Assembly: GCA_949825065.1 (NCBI GenBank)
Contig: OX463849.1
Coordinates: forward strand, 34,243,199-34,307,198
DNA length: 64,000 bases
Source: Odontocerum albicorne
Lineage: Eukaryota; Arthropoda; Insecta; Trichoptera; Odontoceridae
Direction: 5' to 3'
The notes beneath the pieces were generated by a model that ran no database searches, had not been told where the DNA came from, and was given only the letters and a program-made list of their open reading frames with translations. The stretch's first letter is position 1; every line of letters starts with the position of its first letter. Shown piece after piece: positions 10,120-21,945 of the stretch. Made by a program: the position numbers and the translations under genes.

Positions 10120-10784
10120 TAATATTGTGTATAGAAAAAAATAAGGAATATCGATTTACGAACAACTTTTCAGGGAAGTAACCGCTTCCGTAAAGTAAGA
10201 TATGGGTGTAATAATATATAAAACGTACTCGTATATATAAGTATGTCAAATATCAAGCGAAGGTTAAATATTACGTTTTGATTTTACCATTCATTGAACC
10301 TTAGATGTGACGAGTTTACGTTTGACGCCTTTTTGGTTGACTAACTTAATTGCAAAACAGTATGTAATCTTTTAAATCAAAGCTTGTATCATTAGATCGT
10401 GGTATAACGGTCAAAAGGTGGTCCGTTGTTTTCTCAGAAATCTGACTAAAGATGGATTTTCATCTTTTTGGGAAAATTGGTTAACAAGTTGATGAATTTT
10501 CCATCTTCTTGCATAGGTCATTGGAATATTAATTTGTAAGTTTTAATTTATTTTCCTCATTGATAAAGAATACATTTTTTGTGTTTGGTGAGAGAGTTAC
10601 TCACACCACGATTAACTCTTTAACTATTCACTCACGACCAATAACTCTACAATTGTACATAATACCAATAAATAGCTCATTCAAAATATTTTATCCTTAT
10701 TTTCAATATCATTAAACTCAAACACAAAATATATTATGACTGTTGACGCTCTACAAAAACACTTCATATTTTATTTTTTGACAT
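10120..10784. other. No gene recognised
   Basis: AT-rich, no supported feature. Confidence 0.35.
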
Positions 10785-11045
10785 GATTTGGGAATACGGA
10801 ACAAATTAATGAAAAACACTAACAAAAAAAAAGACGTGTGAGAGGAAGACCAATGAAAATATGGCTGAATCAAATGGATGATATTTTGAGAGAAAGAAAC
10901 ATAGAAAATCAGAGAAATCTTCGGAGTTGTGTGAGAGGGTGTATGGATGGGAAGAGGCGAAAGATGTTTATCGAGATAGGAAAATCTGGCACTCCATCTT
11001 CACTGCCTACCCCGAAAGAGAAATGGCGTGATGTCTGCACTTAAG
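10785..11045 (+). pseudogene. RT-alpha LINE fragment (C-terminal end)
   Basis: Frame encodes 'RGRPMKIWLNQMDDILRER', then 'RSCVRGCMDGKRRK', with the tail DNA 'cactccatcttcactgccta'. It matches the RT-alpha C-terminus, with frame breaks on both sides. Confidence 0.75.
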
Positions 11046-11054
11046 AATTTTTTA

Positions 11055-11140
11055 ATAGCTTTCAGTTTGGCTGCAAGATATTGCCATATGACAAAAAACC
11101 CGCCAAATTAAACTGTTATAAGGTAAGTGTAATCAATATG
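11055..11140 (+). repeat. SINE-A-like tail directly downstream of RT-alpha
   Basis: 'gctgcaagatattgccatat' and 'aacccgccaaatta' resemble the SINE-A 3' half. It follows the RT-alpha stop region on the same strand and lacks a tRNA head, so it may be the LINE's own 3' end. Confidence 0.55.
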
Positions 11141-11484
11141 CATATAATTATTTGAAAAAAGGTGTCTCCCCTCTTAATCTAGCTTTAAAACTAATAAAAT
11201 ATAATATTTCCATACACTGCACTTTTTTTTTTTCTTTCAAATAATGTATTTTGTACAAAAGCACAGTGTTTCCTTAACTAACAGTATGCTTCCTTAACCC
11301 TTCCCTTACGGTGATAAAAATAATACGCGTGATCCGGTGTTGGGTAGTGAGTACGCAATAAAAAATTAGCGATTTTAAATCGGAAAAATAAGAACATTCA
11401 TAGATAATCCCCTTAATTAATTATAATTGAAGTTCAAAATTATAATAATTGAGATTTATTTGCTGAAAACATTAAAAAACCATC
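11141..11484. other. No gene recognised
   Basis: AT-rich, no supported feature. Confidence 0.35.
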
Positions 11485-11770
11485 TGAAAACATTAAAAAA
11501 CGCTCACGGAACGGGCGTACGTCTAACCTATTTGCAAGCCTAGAGGCTACTGGTGGCGCGGAACGTCAGTCGCATACCCCGGCGATTACGCCTTTGCTTG
11601 CGACGTTGAGACAATTCAGGTTCTCGCAATTCAGTCTAGTATGCAAGAGTGAGATGCGAATATAGTGTCGCGCTTCCCGCATACTCTTCACCTATCGTCA
11701 AGACGAGGCACTCGCAGCGTTTAAATGCGAATTTGTTTTCGATCTTTACGAAACACCTCGATGTAGTCGA
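11485..11770. other. GC-rich, CpG-containing island of unknown origin
   Basis: About 280 bp with clearly more G+C and CpG ('ggcgcggaacgtcagtcgca', 'cttgcgacgttgagac') than its flanks. A 20-bp direct repeat 'ctgaaaacattaaaaaac' precedes it. No convincing open frame, and no match to other repeats here. It could be a promoter-like island or an old insertion. Confidence 0.35.
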
Positions 11771-13180
11771 TAGATTCTGATTATTATTAATATTATTTTT
11801 TAAATCAATGCGTAAATATATTATGGAGGAATACCTAAAATCTTAACCTTGTATTTATTATATTTATAGAGATATTGATGGTTATTAGAAGCAACGTGTA
11901 GAAGATACCCAACATAGGGAAGGAAAGGTTAACTAACTAACAACAGTATGCTCGTGCCTTAACTTAACTAACAGTATGCTCGTACCCTACCTCGAGACGT
12001 AGATTTTAAAACCAAAACCAAATACGGGATCTTTGCATTCTATTCCCATTGGTTTATGTGTGTTTCCATCTATCGAGTCTTTGTGTCAGTGATTTAAAGA
12101 CTCCCTATAACACTGATGTATAATATATGTGAGTGTATCATATACGAGTATACTTGAAGGAATTATTTTGAGTATTTGTCTAGATTTTCAAGTTTGTGTG
12201 GGTGACTCTCTCCTTCTACCTCCCAGAGTGCCATACAGCCGTTAGAACGTATGTTGTATATTTTTTTGTTATTTTTTTGTTATTTTTTTGTTTCGACTGG
12301 TGTCGAGCGACCGCTTCAACTCTGTATAACACAGTGAATTTATGAAAATTACGCCCCCATTACTAATACGCCAATGCGTTCATATTTTTAAACTTTAAAA
12401 CGATGTAATGTCGATTTATGACAGGTTTGCATTTAATGTGTTTGAATTGTATTGCATTAGCATATACTTGGCAATAACTTCGTAATAAAATATATAAAAA
12501 GGACAGTTATGAAAAAAAAAACTCTTGAAATCTATATTTTTTTGGGCACAATCGAGAATTGGTCTTGAAATCTTCAGGATAAAAAAATTGTGTTCTACAA
12601 ACAAGGCTATTATTAAATCTGTTTCATGTGTTTATTTGTATATATTATATACCTATCGAACATCAAACTTGGGTCAGCGAGGTATTCGTAATTTTGAACA
12701 GTGAATTGATAAAATCCATATTGGGTTTAATAAAGATGACTTGATATTTTGTCACGACGAAACATTTTTGCAAAAAATAGGTACTTATTTATTTGCGCAC
12801 CAAAATTCGGTAAAAGAATATCGGTCTTGTATTTTTTGTTTCAATGTTAATTTCTGTTTTCAATCGCAATATTGCTGGTGGATGAATATACTCGTTATAT
12901 AATAATATAAAGGGTGTCATGGAATTGCTTTTGACTAAAAAAAAATTAATTTCATAATCAATATAACGATAAAATGATAAACTTAGTGATATTTTCATGT
13001 AATTATAGAAGACGGTTATTAGTTTCATGACATATTTTCTGTTTTATTGAAAACTTCAACCGTGCGTTCAATCTATAAAAAATGTGAAATCGATAATCAG
13101 AATAATAAAATATTTTTTCTACTAAATCACCGCAAAAACGTTGATAAATTATAAAAAAAATTATTTTTTAAAACTTCAAA
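11771..13180. other. No gene recognised; one small T-rich repeat
   Basis: AT-rich. Around 12257-12295 there are three units of 'tatttttttgt'. Nothing else supported. Confidence 0.35.
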
Positions 13181-13183
13181 TAC

Positions 13184-13335
13184 TAAATATGTAAAACGAC
13201 CTCCAATTGACACATATAAGGTTCGACAGGTGTAAATATGTAAAACGACCTCCAATTGACACATATAAGGTTCGACAGGCGTAAATATGTAAAACGACCT
13301 CCAATTGACACATATAAGGTTCGACAGGCGTAAAT
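13184..13335. repeat. 49-bp tandem repeat, 3 units
   Basis: 'taaatatgtaaaacgacctc' through 'ggttcgacaggcg' is repeated at 13184, 13233 and 13282 almost without change, with a partial fourth start at 13331. Confidence 0.9.
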
Positions 13336-13479
13336 AAAGTAATAAACTCATTCTTTTGAATATTAAAAATTTGTTTTTAAGTTAAAAATCTTGATATTTG
13401 CATATATCTCATTTGTTAAAACAGCATTGTGTATATTTTTACTGATTTGTTTACAGCTGATTTCAAACATTAAATATTA

Positions 13480-13870
13480 AATAAATAAATACAGGTTTAT
13501 TACATAATACATTTAGACACATTTCAAGAACACATTAAAAAGACAATACATTAAAAAACAGAAGCTATCAAAAGGTCTGGGCTCATCTAATAACATCCCC
13601 CCGACCAAGATACACCCCACCAATATAAGGCGAGCCCAGCCACGGTGACACCAGATGTTTTTCAGCCCACACCCTTAACAATTAACGACAAAATGCAATT
13701 GAAATTTTAAGTACGAATTGTTACAGAAATACAAGATTTTACAATATGGATATAAATATCAAAATACTAACGTGAATAGAAAAATGTGTTTGTAGTCCAA
13801 AATAAATACTACTGCCCATAATAAACATGGGCTCAGCAGGCCCTGGGCATATGTGTGCAAGAAAAGAGAA
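13480..13870 (-). repeat. Candidate LINE 3' end (minus)
   Basis: Read on the minus strand the block ends 'gtaataaacctgtatttatt', a poly(A)-signal-like end with a TTTA-type tail, as in many non-LTR elements. It is more GC-rich inside ('gagcccagccacggtgacac'). No homologous copy was identified in the window. Confidence 0.3.
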
Positions 13871-14084
13871 ACAGTATGATATACATCATCAAAAACTTTT
13901 GAACAAACATTTTTATATACCTTAATGTATATTTCTAATCATCACAATAATACGAATTGAAATCATGGTTTCACGTTATTTTTTTCTAATATATCGTTTT
14001 TTTATTACATCCAATTTGATAATAGTAAATAAATGGTTTGATTTTTAACATAATGCATTTAAGCAACTTTGATAAGCACATATT

Positions 14085-14320
14085 GTTTGGGCATGTGGAC
14101 GAATTAATGAATAAAGACTAACATACAGATAGTACAAATGTGAGTGAAAGGTGTGTGAGAAAAAGACCAATGAGAGTATGGTTGAAACAAATCAATAATA
14201 TTCTGAAATAACGAAACGTAGAAAGTCGGAGATACCTTGTATAATAATGGGAATGTCTGGCGCTCTGTCCTCTCTCCTTACCCCGACAGAAAAATGGTGT
14301 GATGGTATGTTTATATGATA
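14085..14320 (+). pseudogene. RT-alpha LINE fragment (C-terminal end)
   Basis: DNA follows the RT-alpha order: 'gtgagaaaaagaccaatgag', 'gtatggttgaaacaaatcaa', 'acgtagaaagtcgga', then 'ctggcgctctgtcctctctc'. Heavily decayed. Confidence 0.65.
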
Positions 14321-15435
14321 AGTACACACTAAGTTTTATTTTTATCGTAAGTTTTTGAAATTTTTCATATAACCACGAATATGGCCTCTCGGCACCCTTG
14401 TTGGGGATCACTGGTTTAACCATTGCACATTTTCATCACGTCATTTGCAAAGGTTACCAAAGTGTAAATTTATTTAAAAATCTAATATTTTCACGTGCAT
14501 TGACCTTAAAGTTGAATGACCCGATTGCGCATAATTCTAGAAAGTAATTAAAATACGTGTATTTTCTTAATATCAACGATTTAGAGTCACCTTTGTCCTT
14601 GCTTCATATTCGAGGCGATAAGGAAAAAAAAACTATTTCAATATGACTAAATCGAAAACTAATTGTTTCCTCTTAATGTGACCATGATCCCTCCACAATC
14701 ATCCATCCTCAGTTTCTAACCGTAATATAAATTGCAATCAAGATAGCATTATCAGACGACATCATAACCCTTTTCCGTTTGAATGACATTGATATGACAT
14801 TAATTTGAATAATACAGCAATTAAATTAAAGCAAGTGTTTAGGTTTCTTAGATCTATTATAGATCAGTGTTTCTTAAACTTTTTAAATTTATGGACCAGT
14901 TTTAATCAGTATTGTGAAGTCGGCTAAAAAAATCCGTCTCCAATTCCAGAAATTTTTTATGTTTGTCTTCAACTCCACAACAACGACTTCAATTACAGTG
15001 CATTATTATTAACAATATGTTATACTTAATTATGTGGCTTAACTACTGAAATATAGGTATTTTGGAAAGAATGTTTAAGGAGGTTCCTCATCATAGTACA
15101 CGCTGTTTGTACCAAATAGCACACAGTTCACAATTTCATAATTTTAGAAAAGTATCTCCCGACTCCCATTCCATACAAAACCAACCGACTACACGACTCC
15201 GACTACACGACTTCGACTCCTGACTCCGTCTCTGACTCTTTAGTCTTGTTTATTATCATTCCAATCCATCACGGACTAATATTTTTGTGAAAATAAATAA
15301 AAATAATTTTAATACAATACAATGAGATCAGAATACAATTACTTTTATTTTTACACTGAACAAGTAAGAAAAATATAATTTCAATTAAAATAACAAGAAA
15401 TACAATTATAATTTTTTTAAAACCTATTCATACTT
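14321..15435. other. No gene recognised
   Basis: AT-rich. A run of 'cgactcc'-type short repeats near 15175-15235 only. Confidence 0.35.
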
Positions 15436-15439
15436 CTCA

Positions 15440-15620
15440 TTTTACCTTCTATCAAATTCTGGTCTACTTGATCCAGCTACGCTTTCCTTGGTTCACATCT
15501 TTGACGCACACCCAGCACTTCTGCGTTGTAAACTCGCTTTGTCATTCATTCGTAATCCATTCTTACCACTGTCAAAACCATCTTAAAGCTTTTCATTCTT
15601 CATCTTACTTAAAACATCCA
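15440..15620 (-). pseudogene. RT-beta LINE fragment
   Basis: Minus-strand counterpart of the RT-beta C-terminal segment: 'gatccagctacgctttcctt' and 'actcgctttgtcattcattc' parallel 49480-49570 and 36360-36440. It is directly followed by the 47-bp array, which is built from this segment. Confidence 0.6.
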
Positions 15621-16048
15621 TTTTATACTCGCTTTGTCATTCATTCACTTAATACAGTTTAGGTCAATTTTATACTCGCTTTGTCATTCATTCACTTAAT
15701 ACAGTTTAGGTCAATTTTATACTCGCTTTGTCATTCATTCACTTAATACAGTTTAGGTCAATTTTATACTCGCTTTGTCATTCATTCACTTAATACAGTT
15801 TAGGTCAATTTTATACTCGCTTTGTCATTCATTCACTTAATACAGTTTAGGTCAATTTTACACTCGCTTTGTCATTCATTCACTTAATTCAGTTTAGGTC
15901 AATTTTATACTCGCTTTGTCATTCATTCACTTAATACAGTTTAGGTTAATTTTATACTCGCTTTGTCATTCATTCACTTAATACAGTTTAGGCCAATTTT
16001 ATACTCGCTTTGTCATTCATTCACTTAATACAGTTTAGGTCAATTTTA
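15621..16048. repeat. 47-bp tandem array, 9 units
   Basis: Units start at 15621, 15668, 15715, 15762, 15809, 15856, 15903, 15950 and 15997. Each begins 'ttttatactcgctttgtcat' and ends 'cagtttaggtcaa', with only isolated substitutions. The 'actcgctttgtcattcattc' part is the RT-beta sequence present just upstream at about 15530. Confidence 0.95.
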
Positions 16049-16049
16049 A

Positions 16050-16490
16050 AGAGCGTATTATTGGTAAATTTACTATTGGTCACATGGCTTTACATAAGCA
16101 TATATATTTTTTTTAAATGTTTAAATATGAATGGATGAAATTTCGAAACAACATATATATGTTATATTCTACTCTAATATATTAAACCTTTGATAGTGAT
16201 TTACAGCTTTTATTAAATTTTTAAATTGATATAAAACATTGAAGTTATCTAATTTATAAAAACTTTATCTTATTTATAAAAACCATTTATAAATTAAAGA
16301 TAATGGTTAAAGTTCCCTTTTTTGTGAACTTATGGAATATACTATACTGCAATGCTGAGGATATGCAATTATAAATATTTTCAGAATAGTTCGATCCCAC
16401 AACCACCCACGTTGTTATGGGAGACAAAATAAATCCCCATCCAGCGCGATCTACACTAGAAGATCGAAATTTTCCTATTTTCTCATGAAC
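16050..16490. other. No gene recognised
   Basis: AT-rich, no supported feature. Confidence 0.35.
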
Positions 16491-16494
16491 GAGC

Positions 16495-16945
16495 TGTCAC
16501 ATAGTGACGAGGACGGAATTAGGGACTTGTGTTTCGCATAGAAGGATGAGGTTGTTTGAATAAAAGTCGTCGAGATCGAGATAAGCAAAGAGAGAAAGTT
16601 TATTGAGAGCGTCTGTATTTATAATGTATAGAACGGCGCAGAACATGTCGCCGTCTCGCTTCGCCGGACACATGGTTATTGTCACGCGTTCCATATACAT
16701 TTCATACTACGGTCTGCAGGAGAGGCAAGAGATATATCGGTGTCTCACTTTCGCTGTTCGCTACTAGTGAGTTCAATGACCGCGCGGGCGACCTTCGCCC
16801 GCTGCTGTCTCGCATTCCCTACGGTGCGGGTTTAATGACCGAGCGGCCAAGGGTCATCTCGGTGGGTTCAGCGACCGCACGCACGGTCGCTACAGAACTG
16901 CTCATAGGAACTCCTCGCTACACCAAATGGTGGCGACACACCAGA
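16495..16945 (-). mobile_element. Possible solo LTR (minus strand)
   Basis: GC-rich block whose minus strand reads like an LTR: a TATA-like 'cattataaatacagac', then 'ctcaataaactttctctc' as a poly(A) signal close downstream, and a 'tatgtgaca' end. The other end may be 'tgtagcgaggagttcc' (near 16922). No clear target-site duplication, no primer-binding site and no second LTR were seen, so this stays a candidate. Confidence 0.35.
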
Positions 16946-17545
16946 GTGTGAAAATAATAGTGGCGATGACGGATATAAGGTCCGACGTCACGGGAGATGG
17001 GTAATAACTCGCAGTGCAGTAAATGTACCTATCAAGCGGCTTAAGGCCTGGAGTTCGAATAGTTTAAGAAGTGTCCAGTACTTCTACAGAAAACTTTGAA
17101 TGCTGCAAAACTTTCCGTTGACGTCACTAGATCGGAGTAACCAATCGATCCAAAGATGTATACCGAGCGGGCAACTTAATGCGCTTATGTTACTTATGAT
17201 TTTCAAACTACTGTACTTTCCTCGCTTCATTTAAGTGCTCGTATAGAAGTAATATTTTTTCTGTTTTTCGAAGACCGTTGACGCCTGCGGTCAGGCTTAG
17301 GCATTGAATTTACAAAACAAAGTGTATCTGAACAACTTTAATAAATAATTATGTGTTCGCGCCGGGTTATTGCCATCAAATTAGCTGTAGAGGTACTCGG
17401 AAATTATTCGCTGTTATTGCTGTGAAGGAGGATCAAAATCTAGTTGTTTTATATTTTCTACAAGAGGGTGTATTTTAAAAGCACTTCCATAAATATCTGG
17501 ACCATGGTCTCTTTTTTAATAGTTAGTATTTTAATATTACTTCCA
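16946..17545. other. No gene recognised
   Basis: Moderately GC-rich to about 17160, possibly part of the element at 16495-16945, then AT-rich. Confidence 0.3.
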
Positions 17546-17549
17546 TATA

Positions 17550-17747
17550 TTATATCATCATATTTATTGTGTATTTCATTAATGCTTTCCCGTAAAGCCT
17601 AAAGACCTGCGTAAGTGACAATATCCAAGGTTGTTCACTAATTAAATTGTTAGGAGCATTAGACTTAAAGATTCTCTTCACAGAGGAAACACTTATAGTT
17701 TGAGTGATTCCGATACGTTCAAATGTTCTCATGATGTGCTCAAACAT
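17550..17747 (-). other. 65-codon open frame, unrecognised
   Basis: Stop-free minus-strand frame starting 'MFEHIMRTFERIGITQTISV'. No domain recognised. It sits in opposite orientation just upstream of the Jockey-like remnant, and may be chance. Confidence 0.15.
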
Positions 17748-17799
17748 ATCGGATGGTGAGTGGACTAAAACTATTTTGAAACCACATTAAATCAAGTGC

Positions 17800-18590
17800 T
17801 TAATGTCATGAATTGGGGCCTAAAATATATTCTACATTTGCTAATTATTATTTAACGGTTTATTGTAAGGACTTCGAGGCACATGTTTTAGATGAACGCA
17901 GTACTTCTTCGGAATGGAACTTTAACATCGTTACATTTGATAAACTCAAACAAATAAAGTTAACGATAAATATCAAAACAGTTGGACTAGACAGAGTTTT
18001 TACATAATTTCTTAAGGGCTATAGTGAATTGCTTTCAGCACTTCTTGTTTTCATATTTAATCTAATCTTCCGAGTTCATACTATTCCAAGTGAAAGGAAA
18101 AACACTTGAATTATTTCCATTTTAAAAAATGGTTTAGAGATGATGTAACAAACTACAGACTTATCACCATAGTCTCGTCAATAGCTAAGCTCCTAGAAAT
18201 GTTTATGGATTGCACACTAAGGTCGTTTGTGGACCAATATACATATTTGATGAGTAGCATGACTTCAGATGAGGCAGGTCTACTGAATTCAATTTGATGG
18301 TTTTAACCGACTATGTCTCAGGGGATATGGATAATGCTAATTAGATTGATTGTTCGTACCATGACAAAACTTTTGATCGCGTCAACCATAAAAAAGCATT
18401 TAAAAAATGAGCGAACTTGGGATCCAGGTAACTTACTAAGGCTGTTATTTTTATTTCACATGGAATTTACAGCTCCGATTATTTTACTGCCTACTCAGGC
18501 GTTCCCCAGGGATCTAATCCTGGACCTATCTTATTTCACATTTTTATTAATGAGAAGGAACCCTTGACTACAAGATATATCAACGACAAT
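17800..18590 (+). pseudogene. Jockey-like non-LTR retrotransposon RT remnant
   Basis: Reading through frameshifts on the plus strand gives the classical order: 'FANYYLTVY', 'GLDRVFT' then 'FLKGYSELLSALLVFIFNL', 'VTNYRLITIVSSIAKLLE', 'LRSFVDQY', 'VLTDYVSGDMDNA', 'DCSYHDKTFDRVNHK' (RT motif A region) and 'AYSGVPQGSNPGPILFHIFI' (motif B). It ends before the A-D-D box. Several stops and frameshifts make it a dead copy. The order matches the Jockey/CR1-type RTs of insects; the exact clade is an inference. Confidence 0.75.
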
Positions 18591-18599
18591 TACCTTTCA

Positions 18600-19380
18600 A
18601 TTCTTACATACAAGCATCACTAGAATACCTTGGTCTTATATGCTAGACAGACAGTGACTGAACCATCGCAATTTTACTTGAACTCGAAATTAAGTGAAAC
18701 ACGAATCTTGAAGTAGATCGAGACATCACTAAATCTGTAGAAAGATGAGTGAGAGTAAATTATACAGATAATCCGAGAATAAGAGGCATAATTTTAAAAG
18801 TTCTGCAGGAATTGACTTGATCTACATTAATTTTGGTTACCTATAAAGTATTTTAGACGTAGTATTGAATCCATGCAAGTAGAATTAAAACTATACATAT
18901 TTTCGAAACCCAAATATGTCAAAAAACCTGTTATCAAGAAACATAACATAAGAGTTGTGTTTTCACTTCACATATGTACTAAGGGGAATCGAATATCAAA
19001 CTCCTGTCTATTAATACAAGTCTAGTGTTTTACTAACTCAAGTTGCTTATGATTTGAAATTGTTTTTTGAGTGTTCAATTTGAATGGCCCAATGCCATAA
19101 TTTTGCGAGGCATAAGTTTGCCCGTCCCAGCAGCCATGTCGGACACAAAGGACCAGGCAGATAAAAAGATCACTGACGGGACAGGTTTAGGATAACTGGG
19201 GGTTAATGGCGCTATAATTATTGGATAAATCGAAAGAATCGTATTTAAAATTGAACTTCATCTATAACTTATACATAATAAATAAATAATCAATTTCCAA
19301 TAAACATATTAAAATGTGTTATAACATTAACATTTAATAGCGATTTCCGTAACCAAATTGGTACGATGCTTGAGTCTTCC
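18600..19380. other. No gene recognised
   Basis: AT-rich. Near 19125 'cagccatgtcggac' opens a 19-codon frame only. Confidence 0.35.
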
Positions 19381-19384
19381 ACAC

Positions 19385-19770
19385 GGGAGGTCTGGGCCTC
19401 GTAGACGAGGATCCCCTCGCCATTCCAACGACAATTCAGTTGGTAAGCGAAACTGTGCCGTGAAGTTTTTTTTTTGTGAGTAAGTCGTTGCATACCAGCA
19501 AACTCATTGGCCATACCGCTGTACTGGATCCGATGGCACACCAATGTGAGATGATCGGAGTACATCGGTATGCTTTTTTTTTTTCTCATTTTTTGAAAGG
19601 ATGGGTATGACCGAAGTTATAGGTAACCTTATACTCCTGAGTACTAGGCGGAAAAAATACCTGTGCCATTCCAGAGGAGTAGCACAGCGTGGGTTCGAAC
19701 CGACGACCGTATGCACGGAAGTCCTGTACGTTACCACGTGGTCGTGCATCTCTCAATACCATCACTCATA
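19385..19770 (-). repeat. Rep-B copy 1 (SINE-like, two parts)
   Basis: Homologous to 32878-33150 in inverted orientation: shared 'gaggatcccctcgccattcc', 'ccagcaaactca' then 'ggccataccgct', 'gaccgaagttata' and 'aggcggaaaaaatacctgtg'. On the minus strand 'gtcggttcgaaccc' is B-box-like and an A-box-like stretch lies upstream, so a tRNA-derived head is plausible. Confidence 0.65.
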
Positions 19771-19794
19771 TCGGGATAGGCAGATAGGGTAAAG

Positions 19795-20150
19795 CGATGT
19801 ACTTTCCTATCTCCCCATAGATTTTTTGTTTCTTTGATATATCTGACTTTTACGTTTCCTTCTTTAAATATATCATTCACTTGATCCAACCATACTTTCC
19901 TTGGTCTTTCTCTCACACCTCTTCTACTCACATTTGTGCAACGTATTTGTTTTGTTAGTTTTTCTTCGCGTCATCTCTAACATCTCCACGTACTGTCTTC
20001 TTCATCATACTCAACACATCAGTCTCAGGTTCACATTCTTCCTCGATCACTTAATTCCATATTCTGTCACATATTGTCACCCCACGTATTATTCGCAATG
20101 CACGCACTTCTATATTTATTCGCCTCTTATCAATATTTTTCAAAACGTAA
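19795..20150 (-). pseudogene. RT-alpha LINE fragment (C-terminal half)
   Basis: Minus-strand frame gives 'SRRGVRERPRKVWLDQVNDI', then 'FKEGNVKVRYIKETKN'. Further upstream on that strand the DNA matches 'LTKQI', 'VER' and 'GVTICDRI'-type sequence. Frameshifts throughout. Confidence 0.75.
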
Positions 20151-20219
20151 TTACAGAATATTTAAAATTTTATATAATTAAAACTCATTTTTTATCAATT
20201 ATTTTATTAATGAATATAG

Positions 20220-20310
20220 ACGAAATGAAGGTGTGTCGTAAGAGGAATTGTCCGGCGCTCTATCGTCTCTGCCTACCACAACAGGAAAACGTCTTGATGT
20301 TATATGTGTA
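20220..20310 (+). pseudogene. RT-alpha LINE tail fragment
   Basis: 'ttgtccggcgctctatcgtc' then 'tctgcctaccacaacaggaa' is the RT-alpha C-terminal ending, here on the plus strand and facing the previous fragment. Confidence 0.55.
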
Positions 20311-20384
20311 TCTATTAAACAATATGATGAATGTTATTATTGGAATTATATTTTATTGAAAATATACACTTTTATGGTACGCAG

Positions 20385-20555
20385 TCAAATTTATGTGGTT
20401 GTTGTCAATCTCTTTCAACCAACCAGAAAGATTTTAGAGAGTTTTTAAGTGAAAATCAGACTGGAATGTTTAAAAAAAAATAAGCACCATCGGAAATCGA
20501 ACCTATAACCTCCGGGCTAGAAGCCAAATATCGTATCAACTAGTGATGAAGATAG
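20385..20555 (-). mobile_element. SINE-A copy
   Basis: Minus orientation: 'ccaaccagaaagattttaga', 'aagtgaaaatcagactggaa', 'atcgaacctataacctccgg' (B-box complement) and 'gccaaatatcgtatcaacta' (A-box complement). Confidence 0.75.
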
Positions 20556-20794
20556 TAGATCCGTTACTTGTAACATTTTATATGTGTATTTATATTTTTA
20601 TGTAAAATGTAATGAACGTGTCCTTTGTATTTTGATTCGAATAAACCAGAGAGGCAATTCCTTTGTTTTGAACCTAGCGGCTGCGGTCAGGGATAGAGTC
20701 TGAGATTTTGGCGCCAATTCTGATGAGGACCGGTGACTGTCTGCATCTCTGTCTGCGACTCTCTGAGGGTCAAAACACATAATAACATATTCAT
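20556..20794. other. No gene recognised
   Basis: Slightly GC-richer patch at 20650-20775; not assigned. Confidence 0.3.
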
Positions 20795-21945
20795 TATGCT
20801 TTAGTATCTATAGCTTTATGGTCTATAGATGTTGCAAGCATTTCGTGTGCCTCTAGATGCTATTAAATAAAATACATAATACGGATATTTAAGAATAATA
20901 TGGATAATTAAAAATACATTTTATTTATTTCAGTATCTATAGCTTTATGGTCTTTAGATGTTGCAAGCATTTCGTGTGATTCTAGATGCTATTAAATATA
21001 ACACATAATACGGATATTTAAGAATAATATGGATAATTAAAAATACATTTTATTTATTTCAGTAACTATAGCTTTATGGTCTATAGAGGTTGCAAGCATT
21101 TCGTATGCTTCTAGATGCTATTAAATATAATACATAATACGGATATTTAACATATTCATTATGCTTCAGTATCTATAGCTTTATGGTCTATAGATGTTGC
21201 AAGCATTTCGTGTGCTTCTAGATGCTATTAAATATAATAGATAATACGGATATTTAACATATTCATTATGCTTCAGTATCTATAGCTTTATGGTCTATAG
21301 ATGTTGCAAGCATTTCGTGTGCTTCTAGATGCTATTAAATATAATACATAATACGGATATTTAACATATTCAATATGCTTCAGTATCTATAGCTTTATGG
21401 TCTATAGAGGTTGCAAGCATTTCGTGTGCTTCTAGATGCTATTAAATATAATACATAATACGGATATTTAACATATTCATTATGCTTCAGTATCTATAGC
21501 TTTATGGTCTATAGATGTTGCAAGCATTTCGTGTGCTTCTAGATGCTATTAAATATAATACATAATACGGATATTTAACATATTCAATATGCTTCAGTAT
21601 CTATAGCTTTATGGTCTATAGAGGTTGCAAGCATTTCGTGTGCTTCTAGATGCTATTAAATATAATACATAATACGGATATTTAACATATTCAATATGCT
21701 TCAGTATCTATAGCTTTATGGTCTATAGAGGTTGCAAGCATTTCGTGTGCTTCTAGATGCTATTAAATATAATACATAATACGGATATTTAACATATTCA
21801 TTATGCTTCAGTATCTATAGCTTTATGGTCTATAGATGTTGCAAGCATTTCGTGTGCTTCTAGATGCTATTAAATATAATACATAATACGGATATTTAAG
21901 AATAATATGGAAAATTAAAAATACATTTTATTTATTTAATTTATT
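20795..21945. repeat. 107-bp tandem array with 129-bp variants at the ends, 10 units
   Basis: Units start 'cagtatctatagctttatgg' at about 20802, 20931, 21060, 21167, 21274, 21381, 21488, 21595, 21702 and 21809. The first two and the last carry a longer end ('gaataatatgg' then 'aaaatacattttatttattt'); the seven inner units have 'catattcattatgctt' instead and are exactly 107 bp. 'gatgttgc' and 'gaggttgc' forms alternate among inner units. Confidence 0.95.

Noticed and set aside
19125..19190. Start of a gene at 'cagccatgtcggac'
   Set aside because: The start context is good, but the frame stops after 19 codons and nothing around it supports an exon.
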